NCBI RefSeq assembly: GCF_004208415.1
Contig: NZ_CP035758.1
Location: 4,216,001 to 4,280,000 of the forward strand
Direction: 5' to 3'
Source of the DNA: Ktedonosporobacter rubrisoli
Lineage (GTDB): Bacteria > Chloroflexota > Ktedonobacteria > Ktedonobacterales > Ktedonobacteraceae
DNA: 64,000 nt
Positions 53,608-63,438 of this stretch are shown in pieces; the first letter of the stretch is position 1, and each line of letters begins with the position of its first letter. The position numbers and the translations under genes were made by a program. A model generated the notes under the pieces. It did no database searches and was not told where the DNA came from. It worked only from the letters and a program-made list of their open reading frames with translations.

Positions 53608-54022
53608 TTAAAAACAAAAACAAAAAAGCCCTCATCCCTCTCTATTGCTAAAGGGACGAGAGCCATACAATTGCTCCCGTGGTACCACCCAGCTTGTCTT
53701 TCTTCTCATAAATAAGAAGCTACGCCATTGGCGGGTCCCCTACCCTACCACATTGTAGCGAAGGTGGAAAGACCACTTTAAGGCTATTTTGCTGCATGGA
53801 AGCCATCCATCCGCGCCTACTTGCCCATTTCCTGCCATCATGCAGGCAGGCAGCACTTCAATGTTTATCTACCTGGCCAGGGCTTTCTTCGGACGGCCGC
53901 TCACGAATGGGTTCTGAGAACGGTAAAATCCTGCCGACCTTTCACCATACCTCGGCTCGCTGTTGGTACCGCCTTCATACTAGTTTCGCTCATCGCGGGT
54001 CAGTCTCAAATATGCATTTGTC
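53608..54022 (-). ncRNA. T-box riboswitch leader
   Basis: The T-box sequence GGGTGGTACCACGGGAGC is at 53673-53690. A 12-bp terminator (two G-U pairs) follows at 53628-53663 with a T-rich tail to 53609. Upstream, a stem I-like region has AGTA (loop-E type), a distal GGTGAAAG loop and a CGGTA/TACCG stem near 53880-53990. It should sense uncharged tRNA and let transcription read into argC-hisF. The specifier is not certain: AGA (Arg), CAT (His) and CGT (Arg) all occur in the likely strand. Confidence 0.82.
53609..53663 (-). terminator. T-box attenuator terminator
   Basis: GCTCTCGTCCCT pairs with AGGGATGAGGGC (two G-U pairs), followed by a TTTTTTGTTTTTG tail; the antiterminator alternative uses the T-box at 53673-53690. 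Confidence 0.8.
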
Positions 54023-54029
54023 TTCTTTA

Positions 54030-54058
54030 AGAATAACAGCAGATACACGAGATGTCAA
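54030..54058 (-). promoter_or_regulatory. Sigma-70-type promoter of the arg-his operon
   Basis: On the minus strand TTGACA (54053-54058) and TATTCT (54030-54035) are spaced by exactly 17 bp, placing the start of the T-box RNA near 54022. Confidence 0.75.
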
Positions 54059-54226
54059 TTATTATTTGTCATAGGAGATGGGCTAAACAGTTCCCAAGCC
54101 GTGAGGATCTCCCCTGCCGATTGGCGCTTCTCTTCCCACCGCCGGTTTTTTGAAGGGCCAGCACCATAAAGATGGCGGCTACAGCTGAGCAGCTCATACC
54201 TGTATGACGAGTAATGCAAAATTATC

Positions 54227-54255
54227 TTGCCCCCACTCAAGATATAGCGTACAAT
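54227..54255 (+). promoter_or_regulatory. Probable promoter of the cation-efflux gene
   Basis: TTGCCC (54227-54232) and TACAAT (54250-54255) are spaced by 17 bp, about 90 bp before the chosen start at 54344. Confidence 0.55.
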
Positions 54256-54343
54256 GAATGAGTGCATTTATCAAACATTTGTACTATTCGCTTCTATTGT
54301 ACATAAAAACAGAGGTAGCATCTCAGGAGGTAGACGGGGTTAT

Positions 54344-55813
54344 ATGCAATTTAGTAATGCAGCTCAGCGCGAAAAGAGCATAGTGGCCCTTTCATCGGTT
54401 GGAGCGGCTATAGGCCTGACTACATTAAAGATCGTTGTTGCCCTACTTACAGGAAGCCTGGGCATTCTTGCCGAGGCCACCCACTCCGGCTTGGACCTTG
54501 TAGCAGCCTTATTAACATTTCTGGCTGTGCGCGTTGCTGATCGGCCAGCTGACGCGACCCACAACTACGGACATAGCAAGGTCGAAAACCTCTCAGCCTT
54601 TCTTGAAGCGGCGCTCTTACTCCTCACGGCTGTTTGGGTCATCTATGAAGCCATTCGTCGCCTCTTATATCATGAAGGCCATGTTGACGCCAGCATCTGG
54701 GCCTTCATCGTGATGTTCATCTCTATCGGCGTCGATGTTACACGCTCACGCGTTCTTTTGCGGGTTGCCCGTCGTCTGGGTAGCCAGGCCCTGGAAGCCG
54801 ATGCCCTTCATTTCAGCACGGATATCTGGAGCTCGGCAGTCGTGATCGGCGGCCTTGTCGTAGTCTGGCTTGTCCAGAGCTTTCATCTCCCTGCCTGGCT
54901 TGGGCAGGCCGATGCTGTCGCCGCCCTTGGCGTTTCAGCTATCGTGATCTGGGTAAGCTTACGTCTGGCCCGTGAAACCATCGATGCCCTCATCGATCGC
55001 TCTCCGGGTAGATTAGCCGAACAATTAAGCGATTGCATTGCACATGTAGAGGATGTGAGCGAAGTTCGTCGGGTACGCATGAGGCGCGCTGGCAACAAAT
55101 TCTTTGCTGACGTGATTATTGCTGCACCGCGTACCCTGACCTTCGAGCAAACTCATTCCCTTACCGAGCGCGTTGAGAAAGCTGTTATGGAAGCCACGCG
55201 CACTATCTCCCCGCAGGGAGATGTTGATATTGTTGTGCATGTAGAGCCTACTGCATCCTCCCAGGAGACCCTTACCGATCAAATCTACTACCTGGCCGAG
55301 TCACAGGGCATACACGCTCATGACATCCACGTACGTGAAGTCAATGGGCGCCTGGAAGCCGATTTTGACCTAGAGGTACAGGAAGATATGGCTCTGAACG
55401 AAGCCCACGCCGTAGCCACCCGCCTTGAGCAGACCATATTACAAAATAATCCACGCGTAGGCCGGGTAACAACCCATCTGGAAGCCCCCAACAGCACGAT
55501 AGTACGCCGGCAGGATGTGACGAAACAATATGCAGATATGGCCAATAACATTTGCCGCATCGCTGATACTATTGCCGGTATAGGCAGCGCACACGATGTG
55601 CACTTATATCGCTCGCGCACGAGCAGAGTTACGGCGGGCAGACAAAATAGCAACAAAGAGCCTGCGCTTGACCTGGTGTTACATACCATCTTCGATGCCA
55701 GGGCCCCGCTAAGCAAGGTCCATGTATGGGCCGAGGAAATCAAACGAGAATTAAGGCGGGCTTACCCTAATCTCGACTCAGTTATCATTCATACGGAGCC
55801 GCCAGAGGCCTGA
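54344..55813 (+). CDS. Cation diffusion facilitator family transporter with extended C-terminus
   Basis: About 489 aa. Six membrane helices in residues ~15-215, with the metal-site patterns HSGLDLV...HNYGHSKVE and LHFSTDIWSS. The C-terminal ~270 aa are larger than the usual CDF tail and hold repeated ferredoxin-like segments (RMRRAGNKFFADVIIAAP..., VREVNGRLEADFDLEV...). It exports divalent metals (Zn, Mn or Fe type not decided). The frame is open from 54254, but that ATG lies in the promoter; AGGAGG 14 nt upstream supports 54344. Confidence 0.85.
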   Translation: MQFSNAAQREKSIVALSSVGAAIGLTTLKIVVALLTGSLGILAEATHSGLDLVAALLTFLAVRVADRPADATHNYGHSKVENLSAFLEAALLLLTAVWVIYEAIRRLLYHEGHVDASIWAFIVMFISIGVDVTRSRVLLRVARRLGSQALEADALHFSTDIWSSAVVIGGLVVVWLVQSFHLPAWLGQADAVAALGVSAIVIWVSLRLARETIDALIDRSPGRLAEQLSDCIAHVEDVSEVRRVRMRRAGNKFFADVIIAAPRTLTFEQTHSLTERVEKAVMEATRTISPQGDVDIVVHVEPTASSQETLTDQIYYLAESQGIHAHDIHVREVNGRLEADFDLEVQEDMALNEAHAVATRLEQTILQNNPRVGRVTTHLEAPNSTIVRRQDVTKQYADMANNICRIADTIAGIGSAHDVHLYRSRTSRVTAGRQNSNKEPALDLVLHTIFDARAPLSKVHVWAEEIKRELRRAYPNLDSVIIHTEPPEA

Positions 55814-56047
55814 GCCCGTGTTCTTGTACCAATATGATCAAAAATACTTGAGTTTTGCCTTGCCTTCATGCATACTAAAGGCAATTTCTATGCTCTCAAA
55901 AAAAAATGAACTTACGTTTTTATCATTTTTGCTTTTATCATATGTTCAGCGTATATCATATATACAGTGTTAGATGCTTTCAACAGTCATGGCATCAGGC
56001 ATGGGGAGAATAATTCGCACGGCCATGGCAGAGGAGGGGAACAGTAA

Positions 56048-58016
56048 GTGAGCAATACAGATAATCTTTCCGGGAAAACATTAGGCACCTGCACACTTGA
56101 ACGACTTCTAGGGCAAGGTGGAATGGGGGCAGTGTACCTGGCCAAGCAAACGCGTCCAGCGCGCAACGTAGCTGTCAAGGTTCTTTTTCCCAATCTCGCT
56201 CCCAATAGTGAGGTCTATCAGGAGTTTCTAGTCCGCTTTCGGCGCGAGGCTGACATCGTGGCACGTCTTGAGCACGTTAATATCATGCCGATTTACGAAT
56301 ATGGAGAAGAAAGTGGGCTGGCTTATCTTGTCATGCCTTATCTCTCAGGGGGAAGCCTGCGCGACGTGCTTGCCCGGCGTGGCGCTCTGCCATTGAGCGA
56401 GGTCATAAAATACACAGAACAGGCGGCCTCCGCGCTTGATTATGCTCATAGGCAAGGAGTAGTACATCGCGATCTCAAACCCGCCAACTTTTTGCTCCAT
56501 GCCGATGGTCGCCTGGTACTTGCAGATTTTGGTATAGCACGCATTATGGAAGGCAATGCCGCTTCAGGTGCCACGCTGACAAGTACAGGTACCATCCTGG
56601 GCACCCCGGAATATATGGCCCCCGAGATGGCCCAGGGCGAGACCATTGATTTTCGGGCAGACATCTATGAGCTCGGCATCGTCATTTTTCAACTGCTGAG
56701 TGGGCATGTTCCTTTTGCCGGCAACACACCATATGCAGTTGCCATTCAGCACATCCAGGAACCGCTACCTTCCTTGCGCAGAATGAATCCGGCAATTCCC
56801 GCCGCAGTCGATGCAGTTTTACAAAAGGCGACATCCAAGCACCGAGAAGAGCGTTATACGACCGTAAGTGAAATGGCAGAAGCCTTGCGTAGGGCTCAGT
56901 TCGCATCTTCTCCAGCCACAGCCAGGCAAAGCAGCAACCAGGAAGATCAATTTCCAACCGTGGCGGCTTCTCCTCCCCCTCCTCCCAGCGGATCTGGCCG
57001 CAAGAATATCCAAACGCCTCCCCACCACCATCGTCACAAACCGGATATCATGGTCAGCAGGGACAGCATGGCTATACCAATCCCACACAAGGCAGCTATA
57101 CGCCTCCCAACTTCGGTAGCTATCAGCCGAGCTTTAATACGCCTATACCCGCCAGTCCTCAGCGGCGGCCCTGGTGGATACTCATTGGCATACTCTTCGC
57201 CCTCGTGCTCATCATCGGTGGAGTTATCATAGGCATTCAATTAAGCCAGAGAGGAAACACGCCTACCCCATCTCCCACAGTCACAGCCACCCAGGGTTCG
57301 GGAACTGCCACATCACCGACGCCTAATACAGGCGCCACGGTTACCTCAACGCCGGGCCAAAATGCCACGGCGACACCTACTGCATACACCACGCCTACAG
57401 CGCCAACCGCGACTACAGGGCCAAACCAGGGCCCTACTCCCGCCATCACCGCCGGACCATTGCTTTATGCGGCAAGCAGCCCAGGCCCCAATTGCGACCA
57501 TGGCAATGGCAAATGGGCAGCCTTCAGAGGTCCTGGGATAACCTGCCAGAATACTCAGACCACTATTACAAGCACCGCAACCTCACCTATTCTGGAAGGA
57601 ATGTTCCTGACCGGCTTACCCAATCAGGATACACCCTCCAACTATGTTATACAGGCCCAGCTCAATGCTGCGCCACAATCAAATGGCGATTTTGGCATCT
57701 ACTTCCGCAATCAACCGGGCAGTAATCAGCAAGGAGTTTATGCATTTCTCATTCATGCTGACGGGACCTGGAGTACCAATGTCTATGATAACGCGACGGG
57801 GCGGGCAAAGAGATTGCCAAGGGGGCTTTCGGCGATGTGCATACGCCTACAACCGTGGACATAGCGGTAAACGGGCAACAATTTAGCTTCTATGCTAATG
57901 GCCGGGCGCTAAGTAGCATCACCGACTCCACCTATACCAGCGGCACAGTTGGCATTGCCGTTGGTCAAAACGCATCTATCGTAGCCAGTAATTTCGCACT
58001 CTATCAAGTAGCGTAA
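56048..58016 (+). pseudogene. Ser/Thr protein kinase with lectin-like ectodomain, broken by two frameshifts
   Basis: GTG at 56048 after GAGGAGGGG. An intact Hanks-type kinase domain comes first (GQGGMGAVYLAKQ, VAVKVL, HRDLKPANFLLHADG, DFGIARI, GTPEYMAPE). The frame shifts near 56,990-57,010: the kinase frame stops at 57232 while another frame continues through a proline/glutamine-rich linker into the membrane helix (ILIGILFALVLIIGGVIIGI). A second shift near 57,800 breaks the C-terminal domain; its end (VDIAVNGQQFSFYANG...ALYQVA) is read in a third frame to 58016. The downstream paralogue is intact. Either a pseudogene or two single-base assembly errors. Confidence 0.75.
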
Positions 58017-58073
58017 TAACGTAGAATAGGTCTGCGGAAAATCAGGCAGATTATTACATATGAAAATTGCAGC

Positions 58074-58107
58074 GAAACCAGGCTCTCAAAGTCGCTAGCC
58101 TGGTTTC
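58074..58107. terminator. Terminator-like hairpin after the first kinase
   Basis: GAAACCAGGCT (58074-58084) pairs exactly with AGCCTGGTTTC (58097-58107), 58 bp past the broken kinase's end. The rest of the 577-bp gap to the second kinase shows no gene. Confidence 0.55.
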
Positions 58108-58593
58108 AGCCCTGATCCTCTTGCCTTTAGAGAGCAATCAGCTAGAAGAGCTAGCCCATATGGTTTATGAGCCGTCGAACAAACGACAACAGTGAGAAGA
58201 TAGGCTAAATTTCCCTATTTTCCTTTGTTATCAACAATACAAGCTCACATTCCTCTCTGCATCCTGTACAATGATACAAAATAACCCATACAGGGAAAGG
58301 AGAAAGGGCCACGAGACCACCACAGCAGCTTTTCGGACCTGCTATTATTAAATGGCTTGCTCACGCAACATTTAGCGATACTTCTGCGTATATTGTAATA
58401 GGGGGAATATTGTAAGCTGCCGACTTCTCTTCTGGTACTAATTCTCTGTCGCATATCGACAATAACAGCTATAGTTATATAATAAGGGATGAGTCAGCAA
58501 TCAACGCATCAAAAAAAGAGAAAAGCGCTATCTAGCAGTGCTCTTTTTTCAAGCTAAATTTACCATGATATTTTTTTGAGAGGATCAACGAGC

Positions 58594-60843
58594 GTGGTAA
58601 CGGATAGCAGCGAGTTACTAGGTCAAGCGCTCGGAACATGTACACTCCAACGTCTCATCGGGCGCGGCGGTATGGGTGCAGTGTATCTGGCGCAACAATC
58701 ACGACCACGGCGAACTGTAGCCGTAAAAGTTCTTATGCCCGGTCTAGTCTTTGAGAAGAAACCTCGTGCCCAGTTTCTGGCCCGTTTCCGGCGCGAGGCA
58801 GATGCTATTGCCGCACTTGACCATGTGAACATCATGCCGGTCTATGAATATGGCGAGCAAGGGGATCTCGCATACCTTGTTATGCCATATGTGACGGGTG
58901 GCACATTGCGTGATAGGCTGGAGAAGCGCGGCATACTTCCTATTGACGAAACTATTACCATTATTGAGGAGGCATCATCAGCTCTGGATTTTGCCCATTC
59001 GCAAGGCATTATTCATCGTGATCTTAAACCTGGTAACATCCTCTTTCATGCCGATGGCCGGGTTCTACTGGCAGACTTCGGTCTGGCCAAAGTGCTCAAA
59101 GACGTTACAGAGCACGATAGTAATGGTTTTTCAGCGCTTACAAGCATGGGAACCATTGTCGGAACACCTGAGTATATTTCGCCAGAGCAGGGAACGGGCA
59201 AGCCGCTAGACTATCGCACAGATATCTATTCCCTTGGCGTTGTACTCTATCGTATGCTCGCTGGTCGTGTTCCATTTATGGCCGCATCGCCGATTGCAGT
59301 GGCAATCAAGCATACGCTGGAAGAGCCCCCTTCTATCGCTGAATTCAATCCAGATATTACGCCTGAAATCGAAGCAGTTGTCATGAAAGCTCTCGCCAAA
59401 GAGCCAGAAGAGCGCTTTGATAGCGCTGGCGAGCTCGCTCAGGCTCTTCGCGCGGCTGTCCATGGCGAATACTTCGAAGTAGGTGCCGAAGAGCAACAGC
59501 TTCCAGGGCCAACAACTTCCACTATCCGTAATAAACCGACGCCCGAGCTCTCAACCATAGCAATAGATTCTTCCGACGAAGAAGAAGATACCGCCCCGTC
59601 GCTTTCACCAGCGGAAGAGCAAAAGACGCGACCTACCGCTGAGGAGCAAGGATCTACTAAGGCGAAAAAGGGGAAATCTGCTACAGCTAAATATAAGAGT
59701 GCGGGCACGCCGTCGCCGGAGAAAAAGCGCACCGAGCCGCGTATTTCGTCATACGAAACGCAGGTTCCACCTAACCCTGTTACGCCCGCTAAAACTGAGA
59801 AGAGCGAGCCTAAACCGCCAGAACCACGCATCTCATCCCGAAAAATACCGGCCTCGCCCACGCCTCCTAGCGGAGCGCCAAGCGAAGAAAATATTCATTC
59901 CGCGCTGACAGAAGCCACGCCTCGTGTCGATTTCCCAGATCCTCAGCTAGAGCCCGTGGTATTAGCTTCCGCCGGCACTATTCACAATGAAAGAGTAGAT
60001 ACACCCAGACTACAACCCCCTACGCCGACCTACGACAACCGACCACCGGTCCAGTATAACCGACAGGTGAGCAGACCGGGGTCATCGCGCTCTATCGGCA
60101 TGATGTTGCTTGGCAGCGTACTTACGCTCCTGGTTGTGGTGGGCGCCTTTGCGGCTTATCTTCATTTCTTGCCCCCAACACACCCAGCACCAAACAGTAA
60201 TAAGAATACACCTTCACAGCACATAACCGCTACGCCGACCGCACCTGTACAGGTAAAGGAACAGACACCTGTTAAGCCTGCTATGCCTACTGGTCCGGTT
60301 CTCTTTCAAGCCAACCAGCCAGGAGCAAAATGCGATAGTTCGGGGGCCCAATGGACCGATAACGAGGGTATTAGCCTGAGTTGTGATGGCCATACCACAA
60401 AAATCACCAATACTGGCGCTCAGCTAGCTGGTGCGTTCCTTACCAAACTGCCACAGGGGCAGCAGCTGCCTGCTAATTACATGATCCAGGTGACGATAAA
60501 TCCTCCCGCTCAGGGAGAGTTTGGGATCTTTTTCCGTACCCAGACAGCGGGCCCGAGAAGCGCATATGCGTTTATGATCGACCCAGAGGGCAACTATAAA
60601 GCCAACGCCTACGACTCTACAGGGATCGCCGGAACTCTCGTTCAACGGGGCACGGTAGGCAAATTCACTAATCCAGTAACCATAAACATCACAGTCCAGG
60701 GTGATACCTTCACCCTTTACTACAATGGACATACACAACAGGGATATATGATAGATGAGGCATTTAAAAGCGGCTCTATCGGTCTGGCTGTTAGTCCAGG
60801 AACCAGCGTAAGCATACGGGATCTGGCAGTTTATGCCCTGTAG
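58594..60843 (+). CDS. Transmembrane Ser/Thr protein kinase with lectin-like ectodomain
   Basis: About 749 aa from GTG at 58594 (AGAGGA upstream). Kinase domain: GRGGMGAVYLAQQ, VAVKVL, HRDLKPGNILFHADG, DFGLAKVL, GTPEYISPEQG, DIYSLGVVLYRMLAG. A long Pro/Ser/Glu-rich linker (~300-500), one transmembrane helix (SIGMMLLGSVLTLLVVVGAF), a TP-rich stalk, and a C-terminal ~180-aa domain like a ConA/LamG jelly roll (GEFGIFFRTQTAGPRSAYAFM, VTINITVQGDTFTLYYNGHT). Expected to sense an envelope ligand and phosphorylate cytoplasmic targets. Confidence 0.87.
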   Translation: MVTDSSELLGQALGTCTLQRLIGRGGMGAVYLAQQSRPRRTVAVKVLMPGLVFEKKPRAQFLARFRREADAIAALDHVNIMPVYEYGEQGDLAYLVMPYVTGGTLRDRLEKRGILPIDETITIIEEASSALDFAHSQGIIHRDLKPGNILFHADGRVLLADFGLAKVLKDVTEHDSNGFSALTSMGTIVGTPEYISPEQGTGKPLDYRTDIYSLGVVLYRMLAGRVPFMAASPIAVAIKHTLEEPPSIAEFNPDITPEIEAVVMKALAKEPEERFDSAGELAQALRAAVHGEYFEVGAEEQQLPGPTTSTIRNKPTPELSTIAIDSSDEEEDTAPSLSPAEEQKTRPTAEEQGSTKAKKGKSATAKYKSAGTPSPEKKRTEPRISSYETQVPPNPVTPAKTEKSEPKPPEPRISSRKIPASPTPPSGAPSEENIHSALTEATPRVDFPDPQLEPVVLASAGTIHNERVDTPRLQPPTPTYDNRPPVQYNRQVSRPGSSRSIGMMLLGSVLTLLVVVGAFAAYLHFLPPTHPAPNSNKNTPSQHITATPTAPVQVKEQTPVKPAMPTGPVLFQANQPGAKCDSSGAQWTDNEGISLSCDGHTTKITNTGAQLAGAFLTKLPQGQQLPANYMIQVTINPPAQGEFGIFFRTQTAGPRSAYAFMIDPEGNYKANAYDSTGIAGTLVQRGTVGKFTNPVTINITVQGDTFTLYYNGHTQQGYMIDEAFKSGSIGLAVSPGTSVSIRDLAVYAL

Positions 60844-60865
60844 TAATCAAACTTATTGAATGCAA

Positions 60866-60940
60866 AAGCGTGGCATGTGATCCAATCAGCCTTCTCTCCC
60901 GAGAACGGAGAAAAGATAGATGAGATTAAATGCCACGCTT
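60866..60940. terminator. Bidirectional terminator
   Basis: AAGCGTGGCAT (60866-60876) pairs with ATGCCACGCTT (60930-60940) and an inner hairpin is possible; it sits between convergent kinase and ribY-like genes. Confidence 0.55.
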
Positions 60941-60983
60941 CTTTCATCTTATCGACAAAACCTAATCGCCTAAACGCGATGGG

Positions 60984-62006
60984 CTATTCAACTGCCTGAT
61001 TTGTATAGGCCTGGGTAAGATCCGAGACCGGCGCTATCATCTTCTGGGCAACGAGAAACTGCTCAGTGGATTGCCAGGCAGCGCTATCGTTGTAGCCAGG
61101 CCGCCCATTCCCCTGCCAGATCGGAATTGTAGCCTTGAGCACTTCTAAGGCCTGGGTTGTATCGGTCATGCCCGGAACATAGGTCTTACAAACTTCGATA
61201 GCCTTGTCGGGATCGGCAACTACATCCTTTAAGCCTTTGAGCGTCGCCTGCACAAAAGCCCGCACCATCTGCGGTTGACTATGATAGGTCTCTTCAGTGG
61301 TAATAATCCCGTTGGAGACGAGAGGCACATAGTCCGAGACATCGAAAGTGCGCACATTAAAATTATGCCTACGCAATTGCAAAGGCTCATTATTCGAATA
61401 GCCCATGACGGCATCTACTTTGTGCCCAAGCAAGGCCGCCACCTGCGTAAAGCCGATAGACTGCACTTTTACATCCGCCAACGACAAATGGGCCTTATAG
61501 AGCAAGGCCAGCAGCCCGGTATAGGTCGAGCCAAAGGGTCCGGGAACGCCAATCGTATGGCCTTTCATATCCGCCAGGGTTTTAATCGGCGAATCGGCAG
61601 GCACGATCAGGCTTACCGCATATTTCTGGAAAATAGTCGCCACATCTATAGCTTTGACACTTTTATTCTTATCGCGGGCCTGCAGTAACTCATCACCTCC
61701 GGCAAAGACAAAATCGTTCTTGCCCGCGACCATTGAGCCGATGAGATCGGGCACAACGCCGTGATGAAAGGTAACATTTAAGCCAGCAGCGTTATAATAG
61801 CCCTTGCTTTTGGCCATATAAAATGGCGCGAACTGAACATCAGGAATATAGCCGAGACCAATCGAAACATCCTTTACTGATGGGCCAGATTTCGTATTTC
61901 CCTGGGTCGCGGCAGGCGCTCCACCACAGGCCGCCAACAAGAAAGTCAGCAGGAGCAGACATGATAAAATGGGTAGCATCGTAGACGCACGATGACGAGT
62001 TGACAT
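60984..62006 (-). CDS. ribY: Riboflavin ABC transporter substrate-binding lipoprotein (NMT1/THI5-like)
   Basis: 340 aa. Signal peptide with lipobox LLAACGG (residues ~22-28). The NMT1/THI5 fold is seen in LGYIPDVQFAPFYMAKSKGYY and GHTIGVPGPFGSTYTGLLALL. The NMT1-like family also binds thiamine precursors and nitrate/sulfonates; the FMN riboswitch upstream assigns flavin uptake. 48 bp behind the permease. Confidence 0.82.
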   Translation of the reverse strand: MSTRHRASTMLPILSCLLLLTFLLAACGGAPAATQGNTKSGPSVKDVSIGLGYIPDVQFAPFYMAKSKGYYNAAGLNVTFHHGVVPDLIGSMVAGKNDFVFAGGDELLQARDKNKSVKAIDVATIFQKYAVSLIVPADSPIKTLADMKGHTIGVPGPFGSTYTGLLALLYKAHLSLADVKVQSIGFTQVAALLGHKVDAVMGYSNNEPLQLRRHNFNVRTFDVSDYVPLVSNGIITTEETYHSQPQMVRAFVQATLKGLKDVVADPDKAIEVCKTYVPGMTDTTQALEVLKATIPIWQGNGRPGYNDSAAWQSTEQFLVAQKMIAPVSDLTQAYTNQAVE

Positions 62007-62054
62007 CGCTTGATTTCTCCATGTATTTCTAGTGTGATTTTTCAGTATAGCACA

Positions 62055-62927
62055 CTAGTAGACAACGCTGGCCAGCTTTACTAGCAGCCAGGTAGCACCG
62101 TAATAGAGCGCAGCTAATACCGCTAACACGACCAACGTTGCAAACATAAAGGCTGTATTGTACTGGTGGAGTGCTTGCAAAACTAGAGAGCCCAGGCCAG
62201 CATCGCCGCCGCCAACAAACTCGGCGACCAGCGCCCCGGTAATCGAGAGCGTAAAGCCGGTACGTATGGCGGCCAGAATGGATGGCAAGGCAAGAGGAAA
62301 CTCAATATTTGAGAGCAAGGACCAGCCCGACGCTCCTTCGACTCTGGCGGCATCTATGAGCAGGCGATCAATGGTCTGGATACCCAGTACCGTATTGATT
62401 ACCATCGGGAAGATTACCACAAGCATGCAGACGAGCATATTCGGTAGCAGTCCATAGCCGAGCCAGAGCACCAGCAAAGGAGCTATCACGATAGCCGGGA
62501 TGGCCTGACCGGCAGCCAGATAGGGTTGGATAGCATTAGCCAGCAGACGAGACTTGGCAATGCCATAACCGATGGGTAGCGCAACTAGCACAGCGATCAG
62601 AAAGCCCAGCACACTCTCTTGCACGGTAACCCAGGTATTGCTGAAATACAATCCCGAAGTAAGGCCGCTGCGCAGTCCATCGAGCACATCGGCAGGCGCC
62701 GGCAAGATCAAGCTCGAAATCTGCCCAGAAGTGGTTCCAATAGACCAGATCGCCAATAAGAGCAGCGCTAAAACGACGGGTGGCAGAAGAGAGAAAATCT
62801 GCCCCATTCTTTTGGCAGCAATAACACGCTTCTGGTATGTCCGCTCATCTTCTGCTGATGTACGGAGGTACGATGGTTTACGCATCCTCCAGGATGCGTT
62901 CTCCTCTGTAGAGGTAGGTATATTCAT
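62055..62927 (-). CDS. ribX: Riboflavin ABC transporter permease
   Basis: 290 aa with six membrane helices and the EAA loop (IDAARVEGASGWSLLSNIEFPLALPSILAAIRTGF). Start at 62927 (MNIPTSTEEN) follows GAGGGAAA; the longer frame to 62978 is unsupported. It follows the FMN riboswitch by about 170 bp and precedes the binding protein. The ATPase is not in the window, as in several RibXY systems. Confidence 0.84.
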   Translation of the reverse strand: MNIPTSTEENASWRMRKPSYLRTSAEDERTYQKRVIAAKRMGQIFSLLPPVVLALLLLAIWSIGTTSGQISSLILPAPADVLDGLRSGLTSGLYFSNTWVTVQESVLGFLIAVLVALPIGYGIAKSRLLANAIQPYLAAGQAIPAIVIAPLLVLWLGYGLLPNMLVCMLVVIFPMVINTVLGIQTIDRLLIDAARVEGASGWSLLSNIEFPLALPSILAAIRTGFTLSITGALVAEFVGGGDAGLGSLVLQALHQYNTAFMFATLVVLAVLAALYYGATWLLVKLASVVY

Positions 62928-63097
62928 GTATTTCCCTCGGTAGCTATACTGACGCGCGTCTCTTGCGCCCAAAGGCATAGAGACACGTCAATTCAACTGA
63001 CCTGAGGAGGCATGTGAGGGAGACGAAAGGCCTGAGTAGTCGAAGTATGACCACTCGCCCTGCTGTATACAACAAGGTATGATGGCCTGCTATGAAC

Positions 63098-63248
63098 CTT
63101 CTCCCATCCGGACTATACCGTCGGCTTCGGCTTTGCACCGAATCTGTCCAGGTGTCAGCGCAGTACTGACGAGCGGACTCGCGGGCTGAATCTGTACATA
63201 TATTATACAGACTTACCGCCGGTCGGGAATTACACCCTGCCCGAAGGT
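63098..63248 (-). ncRNA. FMN riboswitch (RFN element)
   Basis: Minus-strand sequence has the RFN blocks in order: CTTCGGGCAGGGTG, AATTCCCGACCGGCGGTA, AGCCCGCGAG, GGTGCAAAGCCGAAGCCGACGGTATAG and GTCCGGATGGGAGAAG. Binding of FMN should shut off the ribX-ribY transcript. An expression platform was not located precisely. Confidence 0.93.
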
Positions 63249-63378
63249 CTCTAGAGATAAGTATGCCACAAAACAGTAAGTTGCTGCAAGAGTTATTTGC
63301 GCAGCCCAGCACTATCTGTATTAAAAATTGCCAGTATATCCTTCTCAAGCAGAAATGGATGGATCTCGCCCCAGCAAA

Positions 63379-63400
63379 AACCCCCAGGAGATTGGGGGTT
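63379..63400 (-). terminator. Rho-independent terminator
   Basis: AACCCCCA (63379-63386) pairs with TGGGGGTT (63393-63400); on the minus strand a TTTTTG tail follows. It ends the DoxX-like gene. Confidence 0.75.
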
Positions 63401-63438
63401 AGCTGGATGGTTTACGAAGGATTGCAATTCAGGGTGCT

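Noticed and set aside
53960..53975. Second T-box-like sequence GGTACCGCC on the plus strand
   Set aside because: It belongs to the stem I region of the minus-strand leader (its complement forms the CGGTA/TACCG stem) and has no terminator on the plus strand.
59439..59861. 140-aa minus-strand open frame within the second kinase
   Set aside because: Low-complexity shadow of the Ser/Pro-rich linker.
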